A stretch of DNA of 64,000 nucleotides. Source: Pseudomonas rhizophila (GTDB lineage: Bacteria; Pseudomonadota; Gammaproteobacteria; Pseudomonadales; Pseudomonadaceae). The stretch covers positions 4,838,230 to 4,902,229 of the forward strand of contig NZ_CP024081.1 in NCBI RefSeq assembly GCF_003033885.1, read 5' to 3'. The stretch's first letter is position 1. The number at the start of each line of letters is the position of its first letter. The translations under genes and the position numbers were made by a program. A model generated the notes under the pieces. The model did not search any database, was not told the DNA's origin, and worked only from the letters and a program-made list of their open reading frames with translations. This document shows positions 26,101 to 37,531 of the stretch, in pieces.

Positions 26101-29100
26101 GTGCCCGTTCTGCGTCTCCCGCTTCTCCCTGCCGCGGCAGGTAAACAGCACTGGGGCAACCTGCCCGGTGCCGCCCTGAGCCTGGCCATTGCCGAGGCTG
26201 CCAGCGCTGCAAAGCGCTTTACCCTGCTGCTGACCGCCGACAGCCAAAGCGCCGAGCGGCTCGAACAGGAACTGAGTTTCTTCGCCCCGGATTTGCCTGT
26301 GCTGCATTTCCCGGACTGGGAAACCCTGCCCTACGATCTGTTTTCGCCCCACCAGGACATCATTTCCCAGCGAATCGCCAGCCTTTATCGATTGCCGGAG
26401 CTCAGTCATGGCGTTTTGGTAGTGCCGATCACCACGGCCCTACATCGTCTGGCACCGACCCAGTTTTTGCTCGGCAGCAGCCTGGTGCTGGACATCGGCC
26501 AGAAGCTCGACGTCGAGCAAATGCGCAGCCGTCTTGAAGCCAGTGGCTATCGTTGCGTCGACACGGTGTACGAGCACGGCGAGTTCGCGGTACGCGGCGC
26601 GCTGATCGATCTGTTCCCGATGGGCAGCAAGTTGCCTTACCGCATCGACCTGTTCGATGACGAAATCGAAACCCTGCGCACTTTCGACCCGGAAAACCAA
26701 CGCTCCATCGACAAAGTACAGTCGGTGCGCCTGCTGCCGGCCAAGGAATTCCCGCTGCAAAAAGACGCCGTGACCCGCTTCAAGGCGCGCTTTCGCGAAC
26801 GCTTCGATGTGGATTTCCGTCGCTGCCCGATCTTCCAGGACCTGAGCAGCGGGATCACTCCCGCCGGTATCGAGTACTACCTGCCGCTGTTTTTCGAAGA
26901 AACCTCCACCCTGTTCGATTACCTGCCCCAGGACACCCAGGTGTTTTCCCTGCCCGGCATCGAGCAGGCGGCGGAAAACTTCTGGAACGATGTGCGCAAT
27001 CGCTACGAAGAGCGCCGCGTCGATCCTTCCCGGCCTTTATTGCCACCGGCCGAGCTGTTCCTGCCGGTGGAAGACTGCTTTGCCCGGCTCAAGAACTGGC
27101 CACGCGTGGTGGCAAGCCAGCAGGACGTGGAAACGGGCGTCGGCCGCGAACGCTTCCCGGCCAAGGCCTTGCCGGACCTGGCGATCGAAGCCAAGGCCAC
27201 GCAGCCACTGGCGGCCCTGGCCGGTTTTCTCGACGGTTTCCCCGGCCGCGTGCTGTTCACCGCCGAATCCGCCGGTCGTCGTGAAGTGCTGCTGGAACTG
27301 CTTGAACGCCTGAAACTGAGGCCGAAAACCGTCGATAGCTGGCCAGACTTCGTCGCCGGCAAAGATCGCCTGGCGATTACCATCGCGCCGCTGAACGATG
27401 GCCTTGTCCTGGAAGACCCGGCCCTAGCGCTGGTGGCCGAAAGCCCGTTGTTTGGTCAGCGCGTCATGCAGCGTCGGCGTCGCGAGAAACGCGCCGACGC
27501 CGCCAACGACGCGGTCATCAAGAACCTCACCGAGCTGCGCGAAGGCGCGCCAGTGGTGCACATCGACCACGGCGTAGGCCGCTACCTGGGTCTGGCGACC
27601 CTGGAAATCGACAACCAGGCCGCCGAATTCCTCACCCTGGAATACGCCGAGGGTGCCAAGCTCTACGTGCCGGTGGCGAACCTGCACCTGATCGCCCGCT
27701 ACACCGGGAGCGACGACGCCCTGGCGCCGCTGCATCGCCTGGGTTCGGAAACCTGGCAGAAAGCCAAGCGCAAGGCCGCCGAACAGGTGCGCGACGTGGC
27801 CGCCGAGTTGCTGGACATCTATGCCCGGCGCGCCGCCCGCGAGGGGTATGCCTTCGCCGACCCGAAAGCCGACTACGAGACCTTCAGCGCCGGGTTCCCC
27901 TTCGAGGAAACCGTCGACCAGCAAACCACCATCGAGGCCGTGCGCGCTGACATGCTCGCGCCCAAACCGATGGACCGGCTGGTGTGCGGCGATGTCGGTT
28001 TCGGCAAGACCGAAGTGGCGATGCGCGCCGCATTCATTGCCGTGCACGGCGGCAAGCAGGTGGCAATCCTGGTGCCCACCACCCTGCTTGCCCAGCAGCA
28101 CTACAACAGTTTCCGCGACCGCTTCGCCGACTGGCCGGTGACCGTGGAGGTGATGAGCCGCTTCAAGTCCACCAAGGAAGTGAACGCGGCGGTGGCCGAT
28201 CTGGCCGAGGGCAAGATCGACATCGTCATCGGCACGCACAAACTGCTGCAGGACGATGTGAAGATCAAAAACCTGGGGCTGGTGATCATCGACGAAGAGC
28301 ACCGCTTTGGCGTGCGCCAGAAAGAACAGCTCAAGGCCCTGCGCAGCGAGGTCGACATCCTGACCCTGACGGCCACGCCGATCCCGCGCACGCTGAACAT
28401 GGCGGTGTCGGGCATGCGTGACCTGTCGATCATCGCCACGCCGCCGGCCCGTCGCCTGTCGGTGCGCACCTTCGTCATGGAGCAGAACAAAAGCACGATC
28501 AAGGAAGCCCTGCTGCGCGAGCTGCTGCGGGGCGGCCAGGTCTATTACCTGCACAACGACGTCAAGACCATCGAGAAATGCGCCGCCGACCTGGCCGAGC
28601 TGGTGCCGGAAGCCCGCATCGGCATCGGCCACGGGCAGATGCGCGAACGTGAACTCGAACAGGTGATGAGCGATTTCTACCACAAGCGCTTCAACGTGCT
28701 GATCGCCTCGACCATCATCGAGACCGGCATCGATGTGCCGAGCGCCAACACCATCATCATCGAGCGCGCCGACAAATTCGGCCTGGCCCAGTTGCACCAG
28801 TTGCGCGGTCGGGTCGGGCGCAGTCACCACCAGGCCTACGCCTACCTGTTGACGCCACCGCGCCAGCAGATCACCCCGGACGCGGAAAAGCGCCTGGAAG
28901 CCATCGCCAACACCCAGGACCTGGGCGCCGGTTTCGTGCTGGCCACCAACGACCTGGAAATCCGCGGTGCAGGCGAGTTGCTGGGCGACGGCCAGAGCGG
29001 CCAGATCCAGGCCGTGGGTTTCACCCTGTACATGGAAATGCTCGAACGGGCGGTCAAGTCGATCCGCAAGGGTGAGCAACCGAACCTCGACCAACCGTTG

Positions 29101-29550
29101 GGCGGCGGGCCGGAAATCAATCTGCGGGTGCCGGCGCTGATCCCGGAAGACTACCTGCCGGATGTCCACGCACGGCTGATCCTCTACAAACGCATCGCCT
29201 CGGCCACTGACGAAGAAGGCCTCAAGGACCTGCAAGTGGAGATGATCGACCGCTTCGGCCTGCTGCCGGAGCCAACCAAGAACCTGGTGCGTACCACCTG
29301 GCTCAAGCTCAAGGCCGAGCAACTGGGCATCAAGAAAGTCGACGGCGGCCCCAATGGTGGTCGTATCGAGTTCGAAGCCCAGACGCCGGTCGATCCGCTG
29401 GTACTGATCAAGCTGATCCAGGGCCAGCCCAAACGCTACAAGTTTGAAGGTGCCACGATGTTCAAATTCATGGTGCCCATGGAACGCCCGGAAGAGCGTT
29501 TCAATACCGTAGAAGCGCTGTTCGAGCGCCTCACTCCGACCCCTGCTTGA
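26101..29550 (+). CDS. mfd: Transcription-repair coupling factor Mfd
   Basis: A 1149-residue DNA translocase that removes RNA polymerase stalled at lesions and recruits UvrA. Order: UvrB-like module (FPDWETLPYD..SPHQDIISQR near 80-100), RNA polymerase interaction domain (VVHIDHGVGRYLGL, about 485), helicase with Walker A GDVGFGKTE (about 629) and DEEH (about 730), TRG region, and C-terminal UvrA-masking domain. The start is GTG at 26101 (MPVLRLPLLP), the N-terminus known in Pseudomonas; open frame upstream is antisense to gap. Confidence 0.97.
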   Translation: MPVLRLPLLPAAAGKQHWGNLPGAALSLAIAEAASAAKRFTLLLTADSQSAERLEQELSFFAPDLPVLHFPDWETLPYDLFSPHQDIISQRIASLYRLPELSHGVLVVPITTALHRLAPTQFLLGSSLVLDIGQKLDVEQMRSRLEASGYRCVDTVYEHGEFAVRGALIDLFPMGSKLPYRIDLFDDEIETLRTFDPENQRSIDKVQSVRLLPAKEFPLQKDAVTRFKARFRERFDVDFRRCPIFQDLSSGITPAGIEYYLPLFFEETSTLFDYLPQDTQVFSLPGIEQAAENFWNDVRNRYEERRVDPSRPLLPPAELFLPVEDCFARLKNWPRVVASQQDVETGVGRERFPAKALPDLAIEAKATQPLAALAGFLDGFPGRVLFTAESAGRREVLLELLERLKLRPKTVDSWPDFVAGKDRLAITIAPLNDGLVLEDPALALVAESPLFGQRVMQRRRREKRADAANDAVIKNLTELREGAPVVHIDHGVGRYLGLATLEIDNQAAEFLTLEYAEGAKLYVPVANLHLIARYTGSDDALAPLHRLGSETWQKAKRKAAEQVRDVAAELLDIYARRAAREGYAFADPKADYETFSAGFPFEETVDQQTTIEAVRADMLAPKPMDRLVCGDVGFGKTEVAMRAAFIAVHGGKQVAILVPTTLLAQQHYNSFRDRFADWPVTVEVMSRFKSTKEVNAAVADLAEGKIDIVIGTHKLLQDDVKIKNLGLVIIDEEHRFGVRQKEQLKALRSEVDILTLTATPIPRTLNMAVSGMRDLSIIATPPARRLSVRTFVMEQNKSTIKEALLRELLRGGQVYYLHNDVKTIEKCAADLAELVPEARIGIGHGQMRERELEQVMSDFYHKRFNVLIASTIIETGIDVPSANTIIIERADKFGLAQLHQLRGRVGRSHHQAYAYLLTPPRQQITPDAEKRLEAIANTQDLGAGFVLATNDLEIRGAGELLGDGQSGQIQAVGFTLYMEMLERAVKSIRKGEQPNLDQPLGGGPEINLRVPALIPEDYLPDVHARLILYKRIASATDEEGLKDLQVEMIDRFGLLPEPTKNLVRTTWLKLKAEQLGIKKVDGGPNGGRIEFEAQTPVDPLVLIKLIQGQPKRYKFEGATMFKFMVPMERPEERFNTVEALFERLTPTPA

Positions 29551-29560
29551 AGGACGCCCC

Positions 29561-30127
29561 ATGCGCCTGTTTCGCTCACTGACCTTGTTGATGACCCTGG
29601 TCGCTCCCCTGGCGTTTGCCGATGACCTGTATCAGGTTGAAATGATCCTGATGCGCCAGAACGCCGAACCGGCGATTGTCAGCCGCGCCGCACCGGAGGA
29701 CTGGGACGCGGGCGCGCAACGCCTGGACGCGAAGAGCCAGCGCACGCCTGCATTGGGTCACATCGTGGAAAAACTCAACGCCAGCGGCCAGTACACGGTG
29801 CTGATGCACAAAGCCTGGCAGCAGAACCTGGGCGAACAGGGCAGCCGAATCGCCGTCAGTGATGGCGCAGAACAGTTCGGCCAGTTTCCCATCGAAGGAA
29901 CCCTGGAACTGAAACTGGGGCGGTTTACCGACGTGGACGCCGACTTCTGGATCAACCAGATCGACACCAATGGCCTGGTCACTTCCAGCGAACGCCTCAA
30001 ACAGCAGAGCCATACCAAAAATGGCCAGTTGAATTTCCTCGACAACGGCCACCTCGGCCTGCTGATCAAAATCACCTCGCTGACTGCGCCTGCGCCACGG
30101 CAGGCGCCTGACGTCATTCCGGACTGA
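29561..30127 (+). CDS. CsiV family periplasmic protein
   Basis: A 188-residue secreted protein with a signal peptide of about 20 residues (LLMTLVAPLAFA). The mature part begins DDLYQVEMILMRQ, the entry of the CsiV family, known in Vibrio as a peptidoglycan-binding protein acting through LpoA. It lies 10 bp after mfd and 11 bp before the helicase gene, so the three probably form one transcript. The family match is fairly clear; the role in Pseudomonas is not established. Confidence 0.85.
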   Translation: MRLFRSLTLLMTLVAPLAFADDLYQVEMILMRQNAEPAIVSRAAPEDWDAGAQRLDAKSQRTPALGHIVEKLNASGQYTVLMHKAWQQNLGEQGSRIAVSDGAEQFGQFPIEGTLELKLGRFTDVDADFWINQIDTNGLVTSSERLKQQSHTKNGQLNFLDNGHLGLLIKITSLTAPAPRQAPDVIPD

Positions 30128-30138
30128 TCGGCGCGCCT

Positions 30139-32832
30139 ATGCCCTCGCCCCTGAGCAAACCCCTGGCACCCTCCTGGGTCAATCGATTCAAGGAACAGAG
30201 CCTGGAGCGCGGGCGCCGTTACGCGCTGGAAAACCGCGTCAGGATCGTCGAGGCCGGCGACAGCACCATCACCGCCAGTTGTGAAGGCTCTGGGGGTAAC
30301 GTTTACCGCCAGACGATTCGCCTGAAAGAGTCAGCCAAAGGCACGTTGATTCTGCTTGAAGCCGCCTGTACCTGCCCGGTGCGCATCAACTGCAAGCACT
30401 GCGCGGCGGTGCTGCTGCAAGTCCAGGAAACCCTGGCCTACCCGGCCGCCGAGAAAGACGCGCAGTTGCTGGAGAAACTCCAGGCCGTGCTGGAAAACCG
30501 CAGCCCCAAGGCCCCGCCGCAAGTGCTGGTGGACAACGTCCAACCAATGCCGCGGCTGTGGCTGGCGAGCATCGAGTTCAGCGCTTTCGAGCCGCGCAAT
30601 GGCAAGATGCAGCGCTACATCCAGCACCGCGCCGCCCTGTCTTTCAGCTACCTGGACGAATACGTCAGCGGCCAGCGCAACACTGACGTACTGATTCGCC
30701 AGGACACACAGACGCTGCGGATAAAACGCCAGACAGAAGTGGAGCAGTCCTACCGCGAACAGCTTCGAATCCTCGGCTTCAAAATCGCAACCCGCCAAAG
30801 CAAGGCCCTGCCCGAAAGCGCCGGTGAACTGTACGAGATGGTCAACGACAGTGCGTGGCTGACGTTCACCCTCAACGATCTGCCGAAACTGCGTAGCCAG
30901 GGCTGGGAGTTGCAGATCGACGAGGATTTCGGTTTCGACCTGACGGCGGTGGACGAATGGTACGCCACGGTCGAAGAAACGCCGGAACGGGACTGGTTCG
31001 ATCTGGAACTGGGGATCATCGTCAACGGTGAGCGATTGAGCCTGCTGCCGATTCTGCTGAACCTGATGCGTTCGCACATCGAGCTGTTCAACCCGGAACG
31101 CCTGGCCAGGCGCCGCGATGACGAACTCATTCTGGTCAACTTGCCTAACCGCCCGAACTCCGAGTTCGGCCCGCAGCAAGTGGCCCTGCCCTATGGCCGG
31201 CTGAAACCGGTGCTGGCCACCCTGGGCGAGTTTTACCTGCAAGAACCGGGCACCACCAAACTGCGCTTGAACAGCGCGGATGCCCTGCGCCTGAACCCGC
31301 TGCAAGACATGCCCTTGCGCTGGGAAGGCGGCGAACACATTCGTGGCCTGGCCCAGCGCCTGCGGGACATCAAGGACTACACCAGCACGGCGCCAGACGG
31401 TCTGAACGCCACGCTGCGGCCTTATCAGCTCGAAGGTTTAAGCTGGATGCAATCGCTCAGGCAACTGGAAGTCGGCGGCATCCTCGCGGACGACATGGGC
31501 CTGGGCAAAACCCTGCAAACCCTGGCGCACATCCTCAGCGAAAAAAACGCCGGGCGCCTCGACCGCCCTTGCATGGTGGTCATGCCCACCAGCCTGATCC
31601 CCAACTGGCTCGACGAGGCCGCCCACTTCACCCCGCAACTCAAGGTATTGGCCTTGTACGGCGCCGGGCGCAAGAAGCACTTTGACCGGCTGAACGATTA
31701 CGACCTGGTCCTCACCACCTATGCGCTATTGCCCAAAGATGTCGAGCGCCTGGCGGCGCAGCCGTTGCATGTGCTGATCCTCGATGAAGCCCAGTACATC
31801 AAGAACCCGAACAGCAAAGCCGCCGAGGCGGCCCGCGAACTCAACGCCCGCCAGCGGCTGTGCCTGTCCGGTACGCCGCTGGAAAACCACCTGGGTGAAT
31901 TGTGGTCGTTGTTCCACTTCCTGCTGCCGGGATGGCTCGGGGACGTCAAGAGCTTCAACCGCGACTACCGCGTGCCGATTGAAAAGCGCGGCAGCGATGT
32001 GCGACTGCAGCACCTCAACGGTCGGATAAAACCTTTTCTGCTGCGCCGGACCAAGGAGCAAGTGGCGACAGAACTGCCACCCAAGACCGAGATCATTCAT
32101 TGGGTCGAGCTCAGCGATGCCCAGCGGGACGTCTACGAAACCATGCGCCTGGCCATGGACAAGAAGGTACGCGACGAGATCACCCGCAAAGGCGTGGCTC
32201 GCAGCCAGATCATCATTCTCGAGGCGCTGCTCAAGCTGCGCCAGGTCTGTTGTGACCTGCGCCTGCTCAACGATGCCGCCCTGCCCGCCCGCGGCAGCAC
32301 CTCGGGCAAGCTCGACAGCCTGATGGAGATGCTCGAAGAGCTGTTTGAAGAAGGTCGCCGGGTGCTGCTGTTTTCTCAGTTCACCTCGATGCTGTCGCTG
32401 ATCGAAGACGAACTGAAGAAACGCGGCGTCGATTACGCCATCCTGACCGGCCAGACCCGGGACCGACGTACGCCGGTCAAGGAATTCCAGAGCGGCAAGC
32501 GTCAGATCTTTCTGATCAGCCTGAAGGCCGGCGGCGTAGGCCTGAACCTCACCGAGGCGGACACCGTGATCCACTACGATCCATGGTGGAACCCCGCCAC
32601 CGAAAACCAGGCGACCGACCGCGCCTATCGCATCGGCCAGGAGAAGCCGGTGTTCGTCTACAAAATGATTGCCCGAGGCACGGTGGAAGAAAAGATTCAG
32701 TTACTGCAGAAGGAAAAATCCGACCTCGCAGCCGGCGTATTGGACGGGCGCGTGGCCGGAGACTGGAAACTGCAAAGCGACGATATCGAGGCGCTATTCG
32801 CGCCACTGCCGGACAAGCTGGAAAAACGCTGA
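30139..32832 (+). CDS. SNF2-type helicase with SWIM zinc finger
   Basis: An 897-residue protein. An N-terminal SWIM finger (CTCPVRINCKHC, about residues 76-87; CxCxnCxH) is followed by a linker of about 300 residues and a Snf2 ATPase: Walker A DDMGLGKTLQT, Walker B LILDEAQYIKN, SGTPLENHLGELWSL and, in lobe 2, LLFSQFTSML, SLKAGGVGLNLT and DRAYRIGQ. Bacterial SWI2/SNF2 proteins of this type (RapA-like or HelZ-like) probably remodel nucleoprotein or RNA polymerase complexes. A fragment of a second, diverged copy lies on the opposite strand at 33.8-34.0 kb. Confidence 0.93.
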   Translation: MPSPLSKPLAPSWVNRFKEQSLERGRRYALENRVRIVEAGDSTITASCEGSGGNVYRQTIRLKESAKGTLILLEAACTCPVRINCKHCAAVLLQVQETLAYPAAEKDAQLLEKLQAVLENRSPKAPPQVLVDNVQPMPRLWLASIEFSAFEPRNGKMQRYIQHRAALSFSYLDEYVSGQRNTDVLIRQDTQTLRIKRQTEVEQSYREQLRILGFKIATRQSKALPESAGELYEMVNDSAWLTFTLNDLPKLRSQGWELQIDEDFGFDLTAVDEWYATVEETPERDWFDLELGIIVNGERLSLLPILLNLMRSHIELFNPERLARRRDDELILVNLPNRPNSEFGPQQVALPYGRLKPVLATLGEFYLQEPGTTKLRLNSADALRLNPLQDMPLRWEGGEHIRGLAQRLRDIKDYTSTAPDGLNATLRPYQLEGLSWMQSLRQLEVGGILADDMGLGKTLQTLAHILSEKNAGRLDRPCMVVMPTSLIPNWLDEAAHFTPQLKVLALYGAGRKKHFDRLNDYDLVLTTYALLPKDVERLAAQPLHVLILDEAQYIKNPNSKAAEAARELNARQRLCLSGTPLENHLGELWSLFHFLLPGWLGDVKSFNRDYRVPIEKRGSDVRLQHLNGRIKPFLLRRTKEQVATELPPKTEIIHWVELSDAQRDVYETMRLAMDKKVRDEITRKGVARSQIIILEALLKLRQVCCDLRLLNDAALPARGSTSGKLDSLMEMLEELFEEGRRVLLFSQFTSMLSLIEDELKKRGVDYAILTGQTRDRRTPVKEFQSGKRQIFLISLKAGGVGLNLTEADTVIHYDPWWNPATENQATDRAYRIGQEKPVFVYKMIARGTVEEKIQLLQKEKSDLAAGVLDGRVAGDWKLQSDDIEALFAPLPDKLEKR

Positions 32833-32845
32833 TTCACAGCAATCC

Positions 32846-33812
32846 CTGTGGGAGCCGAGCTTGCTCGCGATAGCGGTGATTCAGTTGTTGGAGATCTTGG
32901 CTGTGCCGCCGTCATCGCGAGCAGGCTCGCTCCACATTGCCCTGAGGTGAGCGCCGGATAGGTCTGCACCCCGAATCTCCTGTGGGAGCGAGCTTGCTCG
33001 CGATAGCGGTGGTTCAGTTGTTGGAGATCTTGGCTGTGCCGCCGTCATCGCGAGCAAGCTCGCTCCCACATTGCCCTGAGGTGAGCGCTGGATAGGTCTG
33101 CACCCCGAATCTCCTGTGGGAGCGAGCTTGCTCGCGATAGCGGTGGTTCAGTTGTTGGAGGTCTTGGCTGTGCCGCCGTCATCGCGAGCAGGCTCGCTCC
33201 CACATTGCCCTGAGGTGAGCGCAGCATAGGTCTGCACCCCGAATCTCCTGTGGGAGCGAGCTTGCTCGCGATAGCGGTGATTCAGATGTTGAAGATGTTG
33301 GCTGTGCCGCCGTCATCGCGAGCAGGCTCGCTCCCACATGGCCCTGAGGTGAGTGCTGGATAGGTCTGCACCCCGAATCTCCTGTGGGAGCGAGCCTGCT
33401 CGCGATAGCGGTGATTCAGATGTTGAAGAGGTTGGCTGTGCCGCCGTCATCGCGAGCAAGCTCGCTCCCACATTGCCCTGAGGTGAGCGCCGGATAGGTC
33501 TGCACCCCGAATCTCCTGTGGGAGCGAGCCTGCTCGCGATAGCGGTGGTTCAGTTGTTGGAGATCTTGGCTGTGCCGCCGTCATCACGAGCAGGCTCGCT
33601 CCCACATGGTCCTGAGGTAAGCGCCGGATAGGTCTGCACCCCGAATCTCCTGTGGGAGCGAGCCTGCTCGCGATAGCGGTGGTTCAGTTGTTGGAGATCT
33701 TGGCTGTGCCGCCGTCATCGCGAGCAGGCTCGCTCCCACATTGCCCTGAGGTGAGCGCAGCATAGGTCTGCACCCCGAATCTCCTGTGGAAGCGAGCTTG
33801 CTCGCGATAGCT
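32846..33812. repeat. Tandem array of REP doublets, exact 134-bp period
   Basis: The GTGGGAGCGAGC start of each unit falls at 32848, 32982, 33116, 33250, 33384, 33518, 33652 and 33786, a constant spacing of 134 bp. This gives seven full units and a truncated eighth. Each unit holds two inverted REP palindromes with a conserved spacer (GGTGATTCAG..., TTGGCTGTGCCGCCGTC) and a linker (CCTGAGGTGAGCGC..GGTCTGCACCCCGAATCTC). Units differ by only a few substitutions. No cas genes or unique spacers are present. Confidence 0.96.
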
Positions 33813-33814
33813 GA

Positions 33815-34003
33815 CTAACCGGTAGACACCTTGTCACTTTGAAAATCCCTCACCGGCGTGCGCCGATCCGTGGTGCTGCCGGTCAACAACGAATAGTCAA
33901 GGCTGCGCTTTTGCAGCTCCTCCTCAATCAAGGCCAGCATTGAGGTGAACTGGGAAAACAACAGAATCTTGCCCGAATAGCCCTTGCTGACAGCAGGAAA
34001 CCT
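33815..34003 (-). pseudogene. Remnant of a second SNF2 helicase
   Basis: Read on the minus strand from about 33980 this encodes GKILLFSQFTSMLALIEEEL, then DYSLLTGSTTDRRTPVRDF, aligned with lobe 2 of the complete helicase (LLFSQFTSMLSLIEDEL, ILTGQTRDRRTPVKEF). It stops at TAG (33817-33815) just before the conserved motif V would begin. An upstream in-frame TGA near 34004 limits the other side. DNA differs widely from the intact gene at 32.3 kb, so it is a decayed paralogue rather than a recent copy. Confidence 0.85.
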
Positions 34004-34030
34004 TTGTGCCCGTTTTCACTGCCTGTTCCG

Positions 34031-35793
<1,763 letters not shown>

Positions 35794-35964
35794 AGTATTT
35801 CCTTGATAACAATGAACCCGCACAGCGACGCACGCACGACCGCGCTGCCGGGCTCCAGGCCCGGCAGGTCACGGTTATGCAATGAAATATAAAGCGGGTT
35901 CGAAACGAGAGTCGGCATGGGCCGCTAGCTTAGCGGATGTAGGCAGCCGCGCCCACCCGTGCAC

Positions 35965-36672
35965 TCAGGCCTTGGCGAGCGCCGGGGCTGATTTGCTGCG
36001 TGGGCGCAACTGCGCGGCAGCCATGGCCTCATCGGTGACGCCACTTTCGGCGCGCATGCCTGCGGCCAGGAATGGCACCATCAGACGCATCACTTGCTCA
36101 ATCGAGGTATTCACACCGAAATCGGTTTCAGCGATGGCCCGCAGCGCCTTGATGCCGGACATGCTGAAGGCAGCGGCGCCGAGCATGAAATGCACGCGCC
36201 AGAACAACTCGATCGGCGGAATGCGCGGCGCGGCCTCATTGACCAGAAGCATATAGCGGCGGAAAACCTTGCCGTACATGTCTTCCAGATACCGCCGCAG
36301 GTGGCCTTGGCTCTGGCTGAATGCCAAGCCCAGCAAGCGCATGAAAATGGAAAGGTCGTTACCGCTGCGTGGCTGCACGACAAGGGCTTGCTCAACCAGG
36401 ATCTCCAGCAGCTCTTCCAGGGTTGGCTTGACGTCAGGCTTGGCCTGACGCCGCTCCAACTCACGATCCAGGCTGACACAGAAAGGCCCGAGGAAACGCG
36501 AGAACACGGCCTGGATCAGCGCTTTCTTCGAACCGAAGTGATAATTCACCGCCGCCAGGTTCACCCCGGCCTTGCTGGTGATCAGACGCAATGAGGTTTC
36601 AGCGAAACCTTTTTCCGCGAACAATTGCTCGGCAGCATCGAGAATGCGTTCTACGGTTTCCGACTGGGCCAT
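35965..36672 (-). CDS. psrA: TetR-family fatty-acid regulator PsrA
   Basis: A 235-residue TetR-type repressor/activator. The N-terminal helix-turn-helix (TVERILDAAEQLFAEKGF and LRLITSKAGVNLAAVNYHFGSK, about 6-46) precedes a ligand domain for long-chain acyl compounds. In Pseudomonas, PsrA represses itself and fadBA and activates rpoS. Two overlapping PsrA boxes lie just upstream of its start (36688-36714), supporting autoregulation. It is divergent from lexA, the conserved arrangement. Confidence 0.95.
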   Translation of the reverse strand: MAQSETVERILDAAEQLFAEKGFAETSLRLITSKAGVNLAAVNYHFGSKKALIQAVFSRFLGPFCVSLDRELERRQAKPDVKPTLEELLEILVEQALVVQPRSGNDLSIFMRLLGLAFSQSQGHLRRYLEDMYGKVFRRYMLLVNEAAPRIPPIELFWRVHFMLGAAAFSMSGIKALRAIAETDFGVNTSIEQVMRLMVPFLAAGMRAESGVTDEAMAAAQLRPRSKSAPALAKA

Positions 36673-36687
36673 GGCTACTCCGCCTGA

Positions 36688-36714
36688 CAAACACTTGTTT
36701 GAAACATACGTTTC
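36688..36714. promoter_or_regulatory. Double PsrA operator of psrA
   Basis: Two 14-bp palindromes share one base: CAAAC-ACTT-GTTTG (36688-36701) and GAAAC-ATAC-GTTTC (36701-36714). Both match the G/CAAAC-N4-GTTTG/C PsrA consensus exactly. They lie 16 bp upstream of the psrA start. Confidence 0.9.
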
Positions 36715-36867
36715 AGCCTTGGGGTTGTCAAGCCTGCCGGGACGTTTTGCGAACGCTCGGTCAGATATTTAACCACACCTGCGGCCCGCTGTAGCCCATG
36801 ACGTTTTTGCGGCCCGACCGACCGTCCAGCGGCCTGTGCGAAAAGGAGGATTGCCAAGCCGCGCCCA

Positions 36868-36883
36868 CTGTATATAATCCCAG
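36868..36883. promoter_or_regulatory. SOS box 1 (weaker)
   Basis: CTGT-ATATAATC-CCAG fits CTGT-N8-ACAG with one mismatch in the right half-site. It overlaps a TATAAT-like sequence and would block the lexA promoter. Confidence 0.75.
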
Positions 36884-36886
36884 TCA

Positions 36887-36902
36887 CTGTATAAAAAGAC
36901 AG
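36887..36902. promoter_or_regulatory. SOS box 2 (consensus)
   Basis: CTGT-ATAAAAAG-ACAG matches the LexA consensus exactly, 19 bp after box 1 and 10 bp before the lexA start. Confidence 0.92.
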
Positions 36903-36912
36903 AGCGATCAAT

Positions 36913-37521
36913 ATGCTAAAGCTGACGCCACGCCAAGCAGAGATTCTAGCCTTCATCAAACGCTGCCTCGAAGACAACGGCTACCCGCCGACCCGCGCGG
37001 AAATCGCCCAGGAACTGGGCTTCAAGTCGCCCAACGCGGCTGAAGAGCACCTCAAGGCGCTGGCTCGCAAGGGCGCTATCGAAATGACCCCGGGCGCGTC
37101 CCGTGGCATTCGCATCCCCGGCTTCGAGGCCAAGGCCGACGAAACCACCCTGCCGATCATCGGCCGGGTAGCAGCAGGTGCTCCGATCCTCGCCGAGCAG
37201 CATGTCGAGGAGTCCTGCAACATCAACCCATCGTTCTTCCATCCACGAGCTGACTACCTTCTTCGCGTGCACGGCATGAGCATGAAGGACATCGGCATCT
37301 TCGACGGCGACCTTCTTGCGGTCCACACCACTCGCGAAGCCCGCAACGGCCAGATCGTGGTGGCGCGAATCGGTGATGAAGTGACCGTCAAGCGTTTCAA
37401 GCGCGACGGCAGCAAGGTCTGGCTGATTGCCGAGAACCCCGAGTTCGCCCCCATCGAAGTCAATCTTAAAGATCAGGATCTGGTCATCGAAGGCTTGAGT
37501 GTCGGCGTTATTCGCCGCTAA
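36913..37521 (+). CDS. lexA: SOS repressor LexA
   Basis: A 202-residue repressor. The N-terminal winged HTH (about 1-70) is followed by the autocleavage site Ala88-Gly89 (RVAAGAPI) and the catalytic dyad Ser123 (GMSMKD) and Lys160 (VTVKRF). RecA-stimulated self-cleavage derepresses the SOS regulon, including sulA ten bases downstream. Two SOS boxes sit in its own promoter. Confidence 0.98.
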   Translation: MLKLTPRQAEILAFIKRCLEDNGYPPTRAEIAQELGFKSPNAAEEHLKALARKGAIEMTPGASRGIRIPGFEAKADETTLPIIGRVAAGAPILAEQHVEESCNINPSFFHPRADYLLRVHGMSMKDIGIFDGDLLAVHTTREARNGQIVVARIGDEVTVKRFKRDGSKVWLIAENPEFAPIEVNLKDQDLVIEGLSVGVIRR

Positions 37522-37531
37522 AGGAGGCTTT

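Noticed and set aside
27424..29562. 712-codon open frame on the minus strand
   Set aside because: Antisense to the helicase part of mfd; composition is that of a shadow frame.
32846..33812. Regular repeat spacing resembling a CRISPR array
   Set aside because: Repeat and spacer are both conserved in every unit, units are palindromic REP doublets, and no cas gene is near.
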